Below, piece after piece: positions 47,372 to 60,100 of a stretch of 64,000 bases of DNA. Location: assembly GCA_026874595.1 (NCBI GenBank), contig CM049310.1, positions 70,007,556 to 70,071,555 of the forward strand, written 5' to 3'. The notes below the pieces were generated by a model. The model did no database searches. It saw only the letters and a list, made by a program, of their open reading frames with translations, and had not been told where the DNA came from. Source of the DNA: Sipunculus nudus. Taxonomy: Eukaryota; Annelida; Sipuncula; Golfingiida; Sipunculidae. Made by a program: the position numbers and the translations under genes. The stretch's first letter is position 1, and every line of letters starts with the position of its first letter.

Positions 47372-48784
47372 GCAAGCACAATACTAAAAACGAACCTCTC
47401 CCTGTTAGGCACTGTGGGACGACCGGGACTACTTGTCTCAACTGTCAAACTTTAAAATCATACTTTTGTTACATTACAAGGAAACACCTGTTTACATTTG
47501 ATATGCTTACAAAATATTACTTATTCCGTTAATTCCTCATCACAAAATCATCCATGCTTATGTAATTTGCCTTGAAGCGTACTTGACTACAATACGCTCT
47601 TCACTACATTTTCCTACGCGCTCTGGGAAGTAAGAAGCCGCGGTGCATTGTGGGGTTCAGTATGTGAAGGAAACAAAAATTAACCAGCAGAGTTCACCTT
47701 TTTTTAGTCATATTCTGCGCAGTGTGCTTAACTATAGAAGTGCACCAAGGGTGGTTAATACGGCCGCCAAGGCAAAAAACCCGGCGGAACACGCCCCTTT
47801 AACCCGATTCGAATCAGAAATAAGTGGGGCTTTCCCTGGTCAATGTCATTCTCCTTAACAAAGCATTATTGAAATTGGTTCAGCATTCCTGAGGTGATTC
47901 TATAAACAACAAACAAATCATCTAACACACAGACAGATACTGGTGAAAACAATATACTTGGCAAGGTTATAATACATTTATCTGGAGTGATGAACACCCG
48001 CAGCAAGTTTCAGAGTAAAAGGGCCGCCTGCGGACTTTTTTTCTTGAGATTACCAGACCCCCTCCCACGAAAGTCTTCTTCTTCACAAAAACTGTCATAA
48101 TCCAAAATCAAATTTTGTCATGGATTCAGAAAATACCTTTTGTTTATATTGCACGTGCCTATATATATGATTACAAAATATTAATCATTCCATGAAGTAC
48201 TAGTGATAATTCATGTTCATGTAATTCAAATTTTTAGAACATGTTATCCAACATATTTGCATGGACTACATAATCTTCTTCACAACACTTGTATACCTAC
48301 GCTGCCGGTGTATTTAGAAACCGTGCATTAATTGTTGGAAGGATTTCATTACCCACAACCCCTAACCAGCAGAGTCGTTGTCTTGAGAGTAGGAGTCAAT
48401 GCAGTGTGATTACTGACGTGTTTGTGACCATTTCCTCTCACCGTGGGCATGTTTAAATTGAAACAATACACGTTCGTAAAAGAAAATTGGTCCTTCAAGT
48501 TTTGCCATAAACTAAATTGTTACACTTAGTACCGTTATACGTTACTGTCACATTTTTAACTGTGACTTCCATATTTTCAAGGTAAATTAAAATTTTAAAA
48601 GTTATAAATGTTGAACATTAGTTGTCTGTAAGCCAAGCATATAATATTACATCCAATTAAAACGTGTGCATTCATTCTTTGAGAGAATTTAAGACATTTA
48701 AGAGAGGAATCATGTATGGTTTATTTTACATTTAAATACTTACCATTTTCTCTACATTTTGCTCTTTCGTTTATCTCTTTTCAG
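47372..48784. other. Lectin intron 8
   Basis: The start overlaps an open frame with several Cys codons (RHCGTTGTTCLNC), considered intronic. A LINE-tail-like repeat (AAATTGGTTCAGC, then ACAAACAAATC) lies at about 47870-47930. No further exon found. Confidence 0.4.
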
Positions 48785-48880
48785 CCATGGCTCCTGACGT
48801 CAGCAACTGTGCAGCGTTCTGTGATGGCCTCAAGCTTACACAATGTGACACGGACAGGCCCTTTATTTGTGAATCTCCAG
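48785..48880 (+). CDS. Lectin-like gene exon 9: CTLD4 C-terminal half
   Basis: Acceptor CTTTTCAG, 96 nt, phase 1-1, donor GTGAAT. Reads MAPDVSNCAAFCDGLKL, TQCDTDRPFICESP, a C-terminal CTLD pattern with PFICE. It is shorter than the other B exons and lacks the central Trp. An overlapping longer frame (48716-49132) in another phase is a shadow. Confidence 0.78.
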
Positions 48881-49715
48881 GTGAATATAACTTTGAATGT
48901 CGTCCCTGCTATTGCTGCTTCTAAAACTGCACCTCCCCACGGTCTTTCCTCAAACAACAATAAACTTTACTTATGTGGCGCGGAAACAAATGTCAGCTTC
49001 AGGGGTCTGTTGCAACCAGGTTATTTAAGTATCGTTTGTGACTTAAGGCTGGGATCCTCTGTGTGTCCCTATGGTAACCATTATGACGTCACATTTTGTA
49101 ACAATGGTATTAAGGCCTGCTACTGGGCTTAAGTCCAATAAAAGTTTATTTCAACATGCCCCAGATATATGGATATCCTACACCAGTTCACGAATTCTTT
49201 ATTATAAATTTATTTTAAATTAGTATTTATTGGGTTAACTATAGGCCCTACACCGGTAGGCTCGTTGTATAAAACATGATAATAAATAAAAAAAAATGTA
49301 TGAGAATTTGAATAAAACCTTTTTTGAGTAGTCTAAGAGAAGTTCAAACAGGTACATCCGACTTTTCATTGCCATTATGCATATTAAGGATCTGATATAT
49401 AAATTTAGGTCCTAAATAAATACCCGTAATTTATTTAAAAGTATCTTTTTTTTAGAGCGATTATTATTATAATTTGAAGGATAAAATCCGCTTTATATTT
49501 TGCACCATATAATATGCTATGCTTCAAAAGTCTTTAAGACTAAAGCATGAAAAGAGTAAAAGTTACTTGCAAATAACGAACGTCCTATAACTTTTAGATA
49601 ACTATGTTTTATTTTTGTTTATCTTATCCACAGAACAAATAACGACTCGTCGAGTATAGCCAAATACACAAAAAATACAAAAACATACTTTACCTTATTT
49701 GTGTTCTTTTTACAG
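48881..49715. other. Lectin intron 9
   Basis: AT-rich; no exon or repeat identified. Confidence 0.5.
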
Positions 49716-49991
49716 TTGTTGTAAATAACCCCACGTGGGTTTGCCAGACAAGGTTTTGTTATCTAACGTCATCGTTGTCTGAAATGTCTTACGAGGAGGC
49801 GGAACTCTTCTGCCAGGCGAACAACGGATCGTTGCCAGGCCCCATGTCTACAGCTGACGACCTTGACCTTCAGACCATGATGACCAGTCTACAGAACTCG
49901 GGCATGGTTAATCCTGACGCGTGGTTGTCCTTGACCGACGTGGTCGCCTCAACTGTATGGTCAATAAATGACCAAGCCATATCTTATCACA
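49716..49991 (+). CDS. Lectin-like gene exon 10: CTLD5 N-terminal half, GC donor
   Basis: Acceptor TTTTTACAG, 276 nt, phase 1-1. Encodes PTWVCQTRFCYLTSSL (C-x4-C), YEEAELFCQANNGSLPG and DAWLSLTDVV. The only donor giving phase 1 and a continuous CTLD is ACA|GCAAGT, the canonical form of a GC donor; the GT four bases on would be phase 2 and would run exon 11 into a stop. Joins exon 11 through Asn. Confidence 0.8.
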
Positions 49992-51219
49992 GCAAGTATC
50001 TTAAACTTTTCTTGAAGTACTCGATACCGAGTTCTTCTAATTACTCGACTCTGGCATAATGTTTCGAATACTCGTGGGAAGATGCATTTTGAAAATTTAA
50101 GCTGTCAATCATGCAGGCCTACGGTAGTTATTTGTTATTTTGTAACTCAAATTCTTCTTACAAATTATAAACAAGGTGTAGTTATAATAAAAAAGTATTA
50201 TATTATGCATTTATCAGATTAAATGTAAAGCCATTATATTGCAACGTAGCCGTGACCTTGATAGTCAAAGTTCATGCTGATCACTCACAACTTGCTCACA
50301 TACCACAGTCTCGGAAGGAAATTAATCAAAGATTCAGTTAAACTTCAATAGTATTTATTTAAACAACAATAACAATTACTATAGAAATTAAAAATGACGA
50401 AGGTTCGTTTCACAATCAAGAATTTGAATACAAAACATATGTTGAAGAAATCTCTAAGGATGACTCACTAAAAACTACAAAATAATTTAAATAACGCCAG
50501 AAATAGTTGCATATTTGTATATATGAACATATGTATGAGGTTTAATGGAACCCGTGTCATGTTCATCTACAAAGTAAACCTACCTTCCTTTTAATTAATA
50601 ATATTTAGGCCTAAATAATTATATTTTACAATCTTCTGTATTATTATGGGGCATGTGACCGATTGCCATAGCGTCTTCCATTAGGTGCGGCCCATATTTT
50701 GACAGTTCCGGTTTTTTAGAATAATATGGTACTCAACTGCCAAACAGCAAAGGTTAATTGCACATCGGTCTTACTCTGATGTACAGGGATTACTTTACTT
50801 AAATAAGGGTCATTTTGCGTTCCCACTATGTTCCTTTTTCATTTATTAAGTTGGAACGTATAATGTGACCTTTTCTTTAATAAGAGTAACTTTTGAGCAT
50901 TTGATCTCAGTCCATCATCCAAATCGCTGAAATAATTCGACAGGGATTTTTTTTTTTGCTTGGTGCTGGTTAATTTAACCCTTGCCTCTTCTTTCGTATT
51001 CTTTCACTGCAGTTTAATTGTATAACTGATCTGCAAATTTATAGAAATATCACCGTATTATCAACGTGATGTTAACTTTAAATTAATACGCAATATAGGC
51101 TATATATATATACACCTGACATATAAATATATCCATGCTCATCAAATCTATACTTTTGGAGCAAGAAATGCTGAGATAACATGGCTGTATTTCATCATTT
51201 TACTCGTTTTGATATTCAG
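49992..51219. other. Lectin intron 10 (GC-AG)
   Basis: No exon or clear repeat seen; short TA run near 51101-51110. Confidence 0.5.
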
Positions 51220-51336
51220 ATTGGCAGCCAATGGAATCATCCAATGTGGGTGGGTGCGGCTTCGTGACGTCATCGTTAGGATGGAAGAGTGCTTCCTGTT
51301 GTGACGTCAAACTGGCACTGTGTGTCAGACGGTCAG
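51220..51336 (+). CDS. Lectin-like gene exon 11: CTLD5 C-terminal half
   Basis: Acceptor ATATTCAG, 117 nt, phase 1-1, donor GTACGT. Reads WQPMESSNVGGCGFV, then LGWKSASCCDVKLALCVRRS: conserved Trp, Cys, W-x4-C and a final LALC. Parallel to exons 5 and 7. No WND or EPN motif. Confidence 0.82.
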
Positions 51337-51829
51337 GTACGTATGTATGGTTGCTCAGAAATGATCGTCCGATATAAAGGCCTAGTTTCATATACATTAT
51401 TTTCATCTTTCATGGCCGCCCATTTCTACATATATAATACCAACACCGAGGATATCAGCATTCATGTCTGTCCTTTTGCGTCCTTAACTTTTAAGCAGTA
51501 TAAATTTTTACTTCAATCTCATTTCCCCATATGCCTGAAGTAAGTGGATCAAAAGAACTTGGATACTCTTGTAAGGCATCCGTGTGTACTGTCTAAAGCT
51601 AAGAATCCTCGTGTATGGAATGCGTATCCGGCAAAATCGATCTGCTACATGTACCAGTTTTGCCGGTTCGGCATGCATGTTGTCCCGGCGCGACCCGCAT
51701 GGAAACATATGTTGCCGTTCCGGTACATATGGCATCTCTCACGCGCATTCCGCGTTTCATGTACTGTTGAGCGGACGGGTTATCACCAACAGTGCCGAGA
51801 AGGCAAAATGGTGAAATTTCGAGAGACAT

Positions 51830-51838
51830 ATTATATAT

Positions 51839-51897
<59 letters not shown>
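51830..51897. repeat. (TA)n microsatellite
   Basis: TA run with one AAA interruption in lectin intron 11. Confidence 0.95.
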
Positions 51898-51898
<1 letters not shown>

Positions 51899-52117
51899 CT
51901 TCATAGATTCGGTTATATATCTTAAAGGGATGAAAAGATTCGAAATATTAAGTACTTCATGTTAAATACATAGTTATTATTAATTATAGACATGGAAGTG
52001 GCAAGAAAGGGCGTAACTTCTCAAGTTGGGTAAAATGTGAACAGTCGATATCAATTATAACATTAAAATATATGATATCTTTATTGTAAGAACTCACAAG
52101 AAACATTTTTTTTTCAG

Positions 52118-52413
52118 GAAACCCAGCATCGGTTCAGTTAAAGCCTCATTTTATTAAATATTCTCAGCAAGACATCAGTTTAAGCCCAACTTGCACGGAG
52201 GCGGAAATAATCGTCAGAGGCAAGACAGATTGTGCAGCAACGTGCGTGCGCATCCCGCACTGCCGGATGTTCTCGCTAAGCAAGAAAAACGAAAGTTACA
52301 GTAACAGGACCTTTATCTGTAGATACAACAACCAGATTGCTGAGAACAAAAAGCCGCTCGTATGTTCAGATGTACAAAAAGGCTTCCACATGTATATAAG
52401 ATCTTATGAGTAA
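52118..52413 (+). CDS. Lectin-like gene exon 12: terminal exon with PAN/apple-like cysteines
   Basis: Poly-T tract plus TTTCAG acceptor, phase 1, 97 codons then TAA. Contains SPTCTEAEIIVRGKTDCAAT, CVRIPHCRMFSLS, RTFICRY and KPLVCSD: a C-x3-C-x5-C-F core with a distal C, as in PAN/apple domains that bind protein or carbohydrate ligands. The frame ends RSYE. It has the same joining phase as the lectin modules, so it can be added by exon shuffling. PAN identity is inferred from cysteine spacing only. Confidence 0.75.
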
Positions 52414-52439
52414 TGATAAACACATATATATAAGGCCAT

Positions 52440-53110
52440 ATCCGCTCTTGGTTTGCATCTAAACCGGATTATATTAAATCGGTTTACTATAGTTTGGAAA
52501 GTGCGTTTTGTGCCAGCACTGAAGTTCGCTTTACAAAAGCCGAAATCGGTTTATTTAATGAAAAACGAATTTGCTGGCCGCAATTGGTTGTTTATCCGAC
52601 TTACTGTGCTGCAAAAGAGATATTTCGTGCGAAGGATTGGTTAAATGGTAGTAAAACTGGGTTCCGCAGACTGAAAACGGATTCGCCTGTACACACTAAG
52701 AATCGATTTACTGAAACCGGACTAAAGAACTATTTTCGGCCGTATTCGCACTTCGTTGGCATCTAAACCGGATTATACTAAACCGGTTTACTTAAGTCTC
52801 ATAGTAGTAAGATCTGCGTCCGCACTATATTTCGCTTTACAAAAGACTACATAGGTTCATTCAACACTTAGCGAGTTTTCTGTGCGCACTTGGTTAGTAA
52901 TTCGATTAAGACCTGCAAGGGAGCATTCACTGGCGCAACGCAGTCTGGGGTAGCAACAAAGGTAGCGGTCAGGGCCATTTGCTGAAACGGGGAGCAGACT
53001 ACAGTTAACCGAAAGGATGTGGATTAGTGGCCTAGTGTGGGCAGAATAAACCGATTCACGATCTGGAATATTAGCAAGTGTGAAATCGGTTTTAGACCAT
53101 CTTTCAAGCG
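52440..53110. repeat. AAACCGG-rich repeat just 3' of the lectin stop codon
   Basis: A block with GCATCTAAACCGGATTATA and then TCGGTTTAC at 52456 recurs at 52761 (about 303 bp later, CCGGTTTAC). Many AAACCGG/CCGGTTT words occur to about 53100. No ORF of note. Probably a transposon with subterminal repeats; it could lie in the 3' UTR. Confidence 0.6.
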
Positions 53111-55341
53111 AAAACAATAAACCAATTGATGCGGATTGTGGCTTCGTGTGACAGAGCATTTAATTTAAGATCCGGATTATTGCTAGTGAGGATGCGGCGA
53201 AACAAAAGAGGGGGAGAACCCTCCCCTTTCTCTTCACTTTTCTCTTCAGAATATGAAAAAGCCCTGTATGTGCTTTATTTACCCATTCAAACTTTGATTT
53301 GGTTGTTATGTAAACAGGCTCAGTCGATATGCATTTCTGTCGCTACATGCCAGATGACCATGTAGCTTCTGACACCTAGCGGCACATCGTATAACTAATT
53401 CACATTCGTTGCCTGGCATCAGCATTACCCGCCGGAAAAGTGAAATTCAGAAGCATGGGCGGTACGTCAGTGACGGGTCTCTCCCACCCTCAAACCAGGG
53501 TGCGTGAGTCAATCAGTCATCGCACATACCATGGATCACTGTTACAACGATATCCGTCTCGTGGCGTGCTAATAAGCGAATGTGAGAGAGTCGTCAGCTC
53601 CACCAGCGGCCTTTGACGTAACTCTATATGCAGATATCTCGGATTCACCCCATTCACTGGACAAACCGTTATGAGATACAGTATGAGGTACCGCAGAAGT
53701 TCAACACTGCGTAACATTTATCGAGACATGCGACTAGGTTTTATGTTATTTATTTCAGTGACAAATACATGATTCTAGATCAGTAGGCCTAGTTCTATAG
53801 ATGTAATAAACAAATCTTGCAGCTCAAGGACTATATATAAATGTGACAACACCACCATGGCAGCCGATTAATTCAGTGTTGACATTCTCCGGATATGCGA
53901 ATCCTTATACAAAATCTGTTTTAAGTGCAACAGTATATGTAAATGTATATATACCTTTATCTTCTTAAAAGAGTTAGAAACAAAGAGTAAGAAATATACT
54001 TGATATATATAAATAATATATATAATCATCTTTACAACTTTTATTCAACGAAAAATGTAAATTCTGATTCTAGACTACCAAATGCTGTTCTCTCTGGCCC
54101 CCAAAAAAACATACCTATGAGCAGTTTAATAGTGTTGTTTTTTTTTTTGTTTGTTTTTTTTTATTTGTTTTTTTTTTTTTTGGTTTACAGATGAAATTGT
54201 TTGGACGAAGGATATTTTGTTTCCGTTTTAGATCCTCCACGAGTATTTTATGTGGATATCATGTCAACCTAGCAGAGTATTTGTTATCAATTACGCTCCC
54301 GAGGCAGCAGAAATCTTGCGCTTCTAAAGAAGCCTCTGATTTTCCCTCTGCCTGCTTTGACCGTTTATATTACATTTAAACACCAGGTGGCCTGTCTGCT
54401 GAAAAAAAAAAACAGCTGATGTGTCTAGCAGCCAACTAAATGCCAGTCAATTAAAACTCGACAGGCATCAGGCTCCGCCCAGAAACCACGTGTAGGGCCA
54501 TTCTATCTGAGCCCATGGCCTGTTCAAACGGTTGCCGGGGCGATGAGCTGTCACTCAAAACGAAATGAACAACATTATCTTCGTGTATTCCTCGCTTGGC
54601 TGGTTAACAGTTTTGTCTTCCAGCACAGGGTCTCATCTAATTGAACCAAAATGCAGGTTAAGTAAACCTATTTCACGTGCGTTTCTTGTGTGATGGGAGG
54701 ATTTCACCCAGATCCCAGACTTTGCCCTGATTTGATTGGCTGGTACACATGTGACATCATGGACTGAATTTTATCAACAACTCAGATCTAGTAATGCATT
54801 TTGTTTTTATTCTCTGCTGAAAATTTGGGACTGACAGAGGCGGAAATACTGTGCTTTTACTGAGATCTAGAATTATTAGTCACAGGGGATTTCCCAGTGT
54901 GTAACGTCACTGCCGATTTGACAGTGCTCATAGATGTGCCCATAGTTTTTGAACTAATCACACAACCTCATGTTTTTAGTGGAAAAATAGATAGAAAAAA
55001 ATGTTTTTCCTTCAGGAATTGGGCTCATTTTATGTAAAATCTATATTATTATTTTTTTCATAGGCAATTATGTTATATGATAATATAATGAGATTTGGAA
55101 TACGTTTGCTTGACCTGCAGTGCTCCCCCTCTGGTGTAGAGATTCAGGATACGAGGTCATAACAAACAGCGCTTACGATATAGTTAGTAGGCCTATAGGT
55201 AAAGCGCTGTGTAAAGTGTGTAGTTATCAATGAAATTTCGCCATTTGTGATACAGTAATACTTTAACAGACATTGCCCGTCAGTTTATTAGTAGACCGTC
55301 ATCTCTTTTAAATGAACATATATCACTGTATACTACGGTGG
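53111..55341. other. Non-coding, nothing recognised
   Basis: Contains a T-rich tract at 54139-54181. No gene recognised. Confidence 0.4.
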
Positions 55342-55481
55342 CTCGTATAGGACACACAGAAAATTATTTTTTTATCTCGATCCCAAGCGACAGTATCGTG
55401 CAGCCACGCGATAATTATAATTATCTCATTCCCACGCGATAGTATCGAGATAAAAATAATTTTCTGTGTGTCGTATACGAA
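55342..55481. repeat. Palindromic miniature element
   Basis: The left arm (TCGTATAGGACACACAGAAA then ATTATTTTTTTATCTCGAT) is matched inversely by the right arm ending TCTGTGTGTCGTATACGA, about 38 bp each with few mismatches, around an about 65-bp loop with two ACGCGATA words. Confidence 0.85.
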
Positions 55482-57189
55482 TGTTTAGGGTAAACCTTAT
55501 ATTCTTATCCTTTAAATAATATTATAATTGGGCGATCTACTATGTCACCATGAGCTCAACACGTGATAGCTTTCATGAGAATATTTGCTTGATTACCGGC
55601 ATACTTACAATTCAAACGTATCAGCTATGTAACTGGATAAAATGCATATCTATTTTATATATTTTTTTAAAGTGCATGTTTAAAAGGTTCGTCTTTTCCT
55701 TGTTATATTATATTAACCTGATACCTTATTTTTTTTTCAATACTAATACTTTGAATACTTTTGCAACAGCACTACCTGTGACACAGTTAAATCTGAACAA
55801 TTTTCACATCCACTCGGACCCCTAAGGACCCGTGTGTCACATGTATCATCGGTGATGTTGTTAAGGCATAATTACACAAGGCCTTTAACACACGACGCGA
55901 CTTGTAAATCGTGATACAGGCCATGCGGGGGAATGGTACTGCAGCAGTCATCCATCCTGTTACATAGATAACGTGGTAAACAGCCGATAATCTTAACATT
56001 AGGCTACGAGTGATTAATTAGCACAAACGAATACATGGGATCTCGCTAACCAAACTGAAAATCCGTATCTATGGTAAAGAGTTATTCCCTGTATCGTGTA
56101 CAAGTTGGCTACCACCCAGTAACCTGTTCAAGCCATGCTTGTGTTCATGCTGTCAGAAATTCAGCAAACAGAGGAATTTAATAATATGCTTAGTTAAAAT
56201 GGAATTTTTCTCGTACATGGTAGGTGCTGTTAGGTATACTAAAAAGTCTAACGATTAGTCTGATTTTATGCCAGATGTACTTGTATAGGCCATGAGGCAT
56301 TATCAAAACTGACGACTTATTTGTATTCTTACAGAGCTTTACAGTTCGGTCCTTGATGTTGGGTGTAAAGGCACTCTGGCGCTAGTAAGCTCGTCGTATA
56401 CTGTCTAATATCAGAGGGCCGAAATGGCGCAAAATTACACCGAACACAACAGAAGAGATCTGAGACCTGTTCCTCAGGCCATCCATGAATATATGTATAC
56501 TTTGTCGATATCATGATATGATTCATATCTGCATTCAAGAGCACAGATCGACAGAATGTGAATAAATAATGACATACCACGGTCCTACTCAAACACACAC
56601 CACCGCCCCCTGACGGTCATTTCCTATCTTTGTTTGGCAGACATCCGAGACTTATATACATTGATCCGTAGATCTACACAAATAATTAAGTTTTATCATG
56701 CAAATGGCCGATGGGAGCAGATCGTTCATTTAAATACAATACGATCATGACAAAAATTAACTGTCATGTATTGAGGAGTGAAATCTTTTAAGTGTCCTGT
56801 TGCGATATCTGACGTTTTTGTATAGTTTCGCGCAATTGATTCAAGAAAGTTGGGTTTAGTGAAAACTAAGTTTGCCCATTAAAGATGATCCCGGATACAG
56901 AAACTGAATCAGGATCATCCTTTTCTTGTCTGTCACTCTGTCCCCCCCCCCCCCCCCGCAATCTCATAATCTGCAGCCAACGGTGTTGACATCTAGCAGA
57001 CATCCAGCGTCCAGCTAGAAATCTGCATACTGAGGAAGGCAGGCCTCTGCCATGTCGGGTGTCCCTATTGTTGAATGCTCCAAAACTTCCAATATTTTAT
57101 TTATCCTCAGTGTTATGAAGTAGTCACCGGACCTGGGTGATACAAAGATAACAAGTGACCCAGGGGTCATGACGCTCAGCTGACCAGGA
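55482..57189. other. Non-coding, nothing recognised
   Basis: Poly-C run at 56942-56957; otherwise no supported feature. Confidence 0.4.
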
Positions 57190-60100
57190 AGACATTGACA
57201 AAAGTAATTTTATCATCTGAATGTCTAATGTGAATGAAATACTTTTTCCAAACTTGACCTTTTGTATAAAATCATCCAATATTCATTGGGGTACTATGGA
57301 GCTCTGTAGCATGAAGGATATGGGTAACAGACACCTATTTTCAAGATTTACTAGATGACTTTCCAAAGGCCTCCCTGCATGTCAAGAAAGAAGATTCTAG
57401 GTCCAGTCATTATGATTTGACGACGGACAAAAGGTGGTCCCTATAGCTCAGATGACTTTCAGTCAGCTGAGCTAAAAATTGAAAAAATACAGGTGGCGCC
57501 ACCAGAATGCAGAAACTGATGAAACATTTCATTATCAATATCCATGCAAAGAATCATGGTGATCAATATAATAATTGTTCAGATACTTGAGCTTTTGTAT
57601 CAAATTTTCCATTATTCTGGGGGGTACTTCGTAGCCCCATAGTTCAGAGGTTATGGGTAACAGAGACCTAATTTCAAGTTTTTAAGGAGACTTTTCATGG
57701 GCCTCTCAGCATGTCAAGAGAGAAGATTCTAGGTCCAGTTGTTACGATTTGTGCCATGTTAACAGATGACCGCATCTTATGAGGTCTCAAAAATAGAGAA
57801 AAAAATTCGTAAAAATAAAATAAATACAGGTGGCGCCACCATACTGCAGAAACTGATGACACATTCCATGATCAATATCCATGCAAAGAATCATGGTGAT
57901 CACTGCAATAGTTGTTTAGATACTTGAGCTTTTGTATCAAATTTTCCATTATTCTGGGGGTTCTTCGGAGCCCCATAGCTCAAAGGTTATGGGTAACAGA
58001 GACCTAATTTCAGGTTTCCAAAGAGACTTTTTATGGGCCTCCCTGCATGTCAAGAGAGAAGATTCTAGGTGTAGTCGTTACGATTTGTGCCCTGTTAACA
58101 GATGGCCGCATCTTTTGAGGTCTCAAAAATAGAGAAAAATATTGGTAAAAATAAAAAAAATACAGGTGGCGCCACCAGTCTGCAGAAACTGATGAAACAC
58201 TCCATGATCAATATCCATGCAAAAAATCATGATGATCAATGCATTAGTTGTTCAGATACTTGAGCTTTTGTATCAAATTTTCCATTATTCTGGGGGTACT
58301 TCAGAACCCCATAGCTCGAAGAATATAGGTCACAGTGACCTAATTTCAGGTTTACAAGGAGAATTTCCATAGACCTCCCAGGATGTCAAGTAAGAAGATT
58401 CCAGTTCTAGCGGTTACGATTTGTGCCCTGTTAACGGACAGACGCCCGGACGGACGACGGACAAAAGGTGGTCCCTATAGCTCAGATGACTTACAGTCAG
58501 CTGAGCTAAAAACAACAAATGATTTTATTATTTTTGTTGTTGTTTAGAATAAATATTATGACCATATAATATGTTTCTTAAAAGGTCTAAAAAAATAAAG
58601 TGAAAAATGTAAAAATAACAAAAAAATACAAGTGGTGCCACTAGTCTGCAGAAACTTATGAAACACTCCATGATCAATATCGGTGCAAAGAACCATGGGG
58701 GAAAATGCATCAGTTGTTTGGATACTTGAGCTTTTGTATCAAATTTTCCTTTATTCAGGGGGATACTTCGGAGCCCCATAGCATGAAGGATATGGGTAAC
58801 AGAGACCTAATTTCAGATTTCCAAAGAGACTTTCCAAAGGCCTCCCTGCATGTCAAGAAAGAAGATTCTAGGTCCAGTCATGATGATTTGTGCCCTGTTA
58901 ATATATGACCAAATCTTTATTCTGGGGGGTACTTCAGAGCCCCATAGCTCACAGAATATGGGTAACAGGGACCTTATTTCGGGTTTCCATGTAGACCTTT
59001 TATGGGCTTCCATGGAGGTGAGGACAGAAGATTCTAGGTCCAGTCATTATGATTTGTGCCCTGTTTACAGATGACCAAATGTTTAAAGATCACAAAAGTA
59101 GAGAAAAAAATCGTAAAAAATAAAAAAAAAATACAGGTGGCGCCACCAATCTCCAGAAATTGATGAAACGCTCCATGATCAATATCCATGCAAAGAATCA
59201 TGGTGATTAATGCATTAGTTGTTCAGATACTTGAGCTTTTGTATTAAATTTTGCATTATTCTGGGGGGTACTTCAGAACCCCATAGCTCAAAGAATATAG
59301 GTCACAGTGACCTAATTTCAGGTATACAAGGAGAATTTCCATAGACCTCCCAGGATGTCAAGTAAGAAGATTCAAGGTCTAGCGGTTACGATTTGTGCCC
59401 TGTTAACAGACAGACGCCTGGATGGCCAGACGGACGACGGACAAAAGGTGATCCCTATAGCTCAGATGACTTTCAGTCAGCTGAGCTAAATATTGAAAAA
59501 ATACAGGTGGCGCCACCAGAATGCAGAAACTGATAAAACATTTCATGATCAATATCCATGCAAAGAATCATGGTGATCAATTTAATAATTGTTCAGATAC
59601 TTGAGCTTTTGTATCAAATTTTCCATTATTCTGGGGGGTACTTCGGAGCCCCATAGCTCAGAGGTTATGGGTAACAGAGACCTTATTTCAAGTTTTTAAG
59701 GAGACTTTTCATGGGCCTCTCAGCATGTCAAGAGAGAAGATTCTAGGTCCAGTTGTTACGATTTGTGCCATGTTAACAGATGACCGCATCTTATGGGGTC
59801 TCAAAAATAGAGAAAAAAATTCGTAAAAATAAAATAAATACAGGTGGCGCCACCATACTGCAGAAACTGATGACACATTCCATTATCAATATCCATGCAA
59901 AGAATCATGGTGATCACTGCAATAGTTGTTTAGATACTTGAGCTTTTGTATCAAATTTTCCATTATTCTGGGGGGTACTTCGGAGCCCCATAGCTCAAAG
60001 GTTATGGGTAACAGAGACCTAATTTCAGGTTTCCAAAGAGACTTTTTATGGGCCTCCCTGCATGTCAAGAGAGAAGATTCTAGGTGTAGTCGTTACGATT

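Noticed and set aside
47372-47532. Continuation of the exon 8 frame with RHCGTTGTTCLNC and SYFCYI, resembling a CTLD end
   Set aside because: It lacks a phase-1 donor. Ending at the GC donor gives the same 243-nt length as exon 4 and a proper B exon (48785-48880) follows. Kept as an alternative only.
48716-49132. 138-codon plus-strand frame
   Set aside because: It overlaps exon 9 in a different phase; the CTLD signature lies in the other frame, and this frame reads through intron sequence.
49775-50059. Exon 10 read through to 50059 as a complete 94-codon ORF
   Set aside because: The CTLD half ends at ISYH, where a GC donor gives an in-frame join to exon 11; the extra codons are AT-rich intron.
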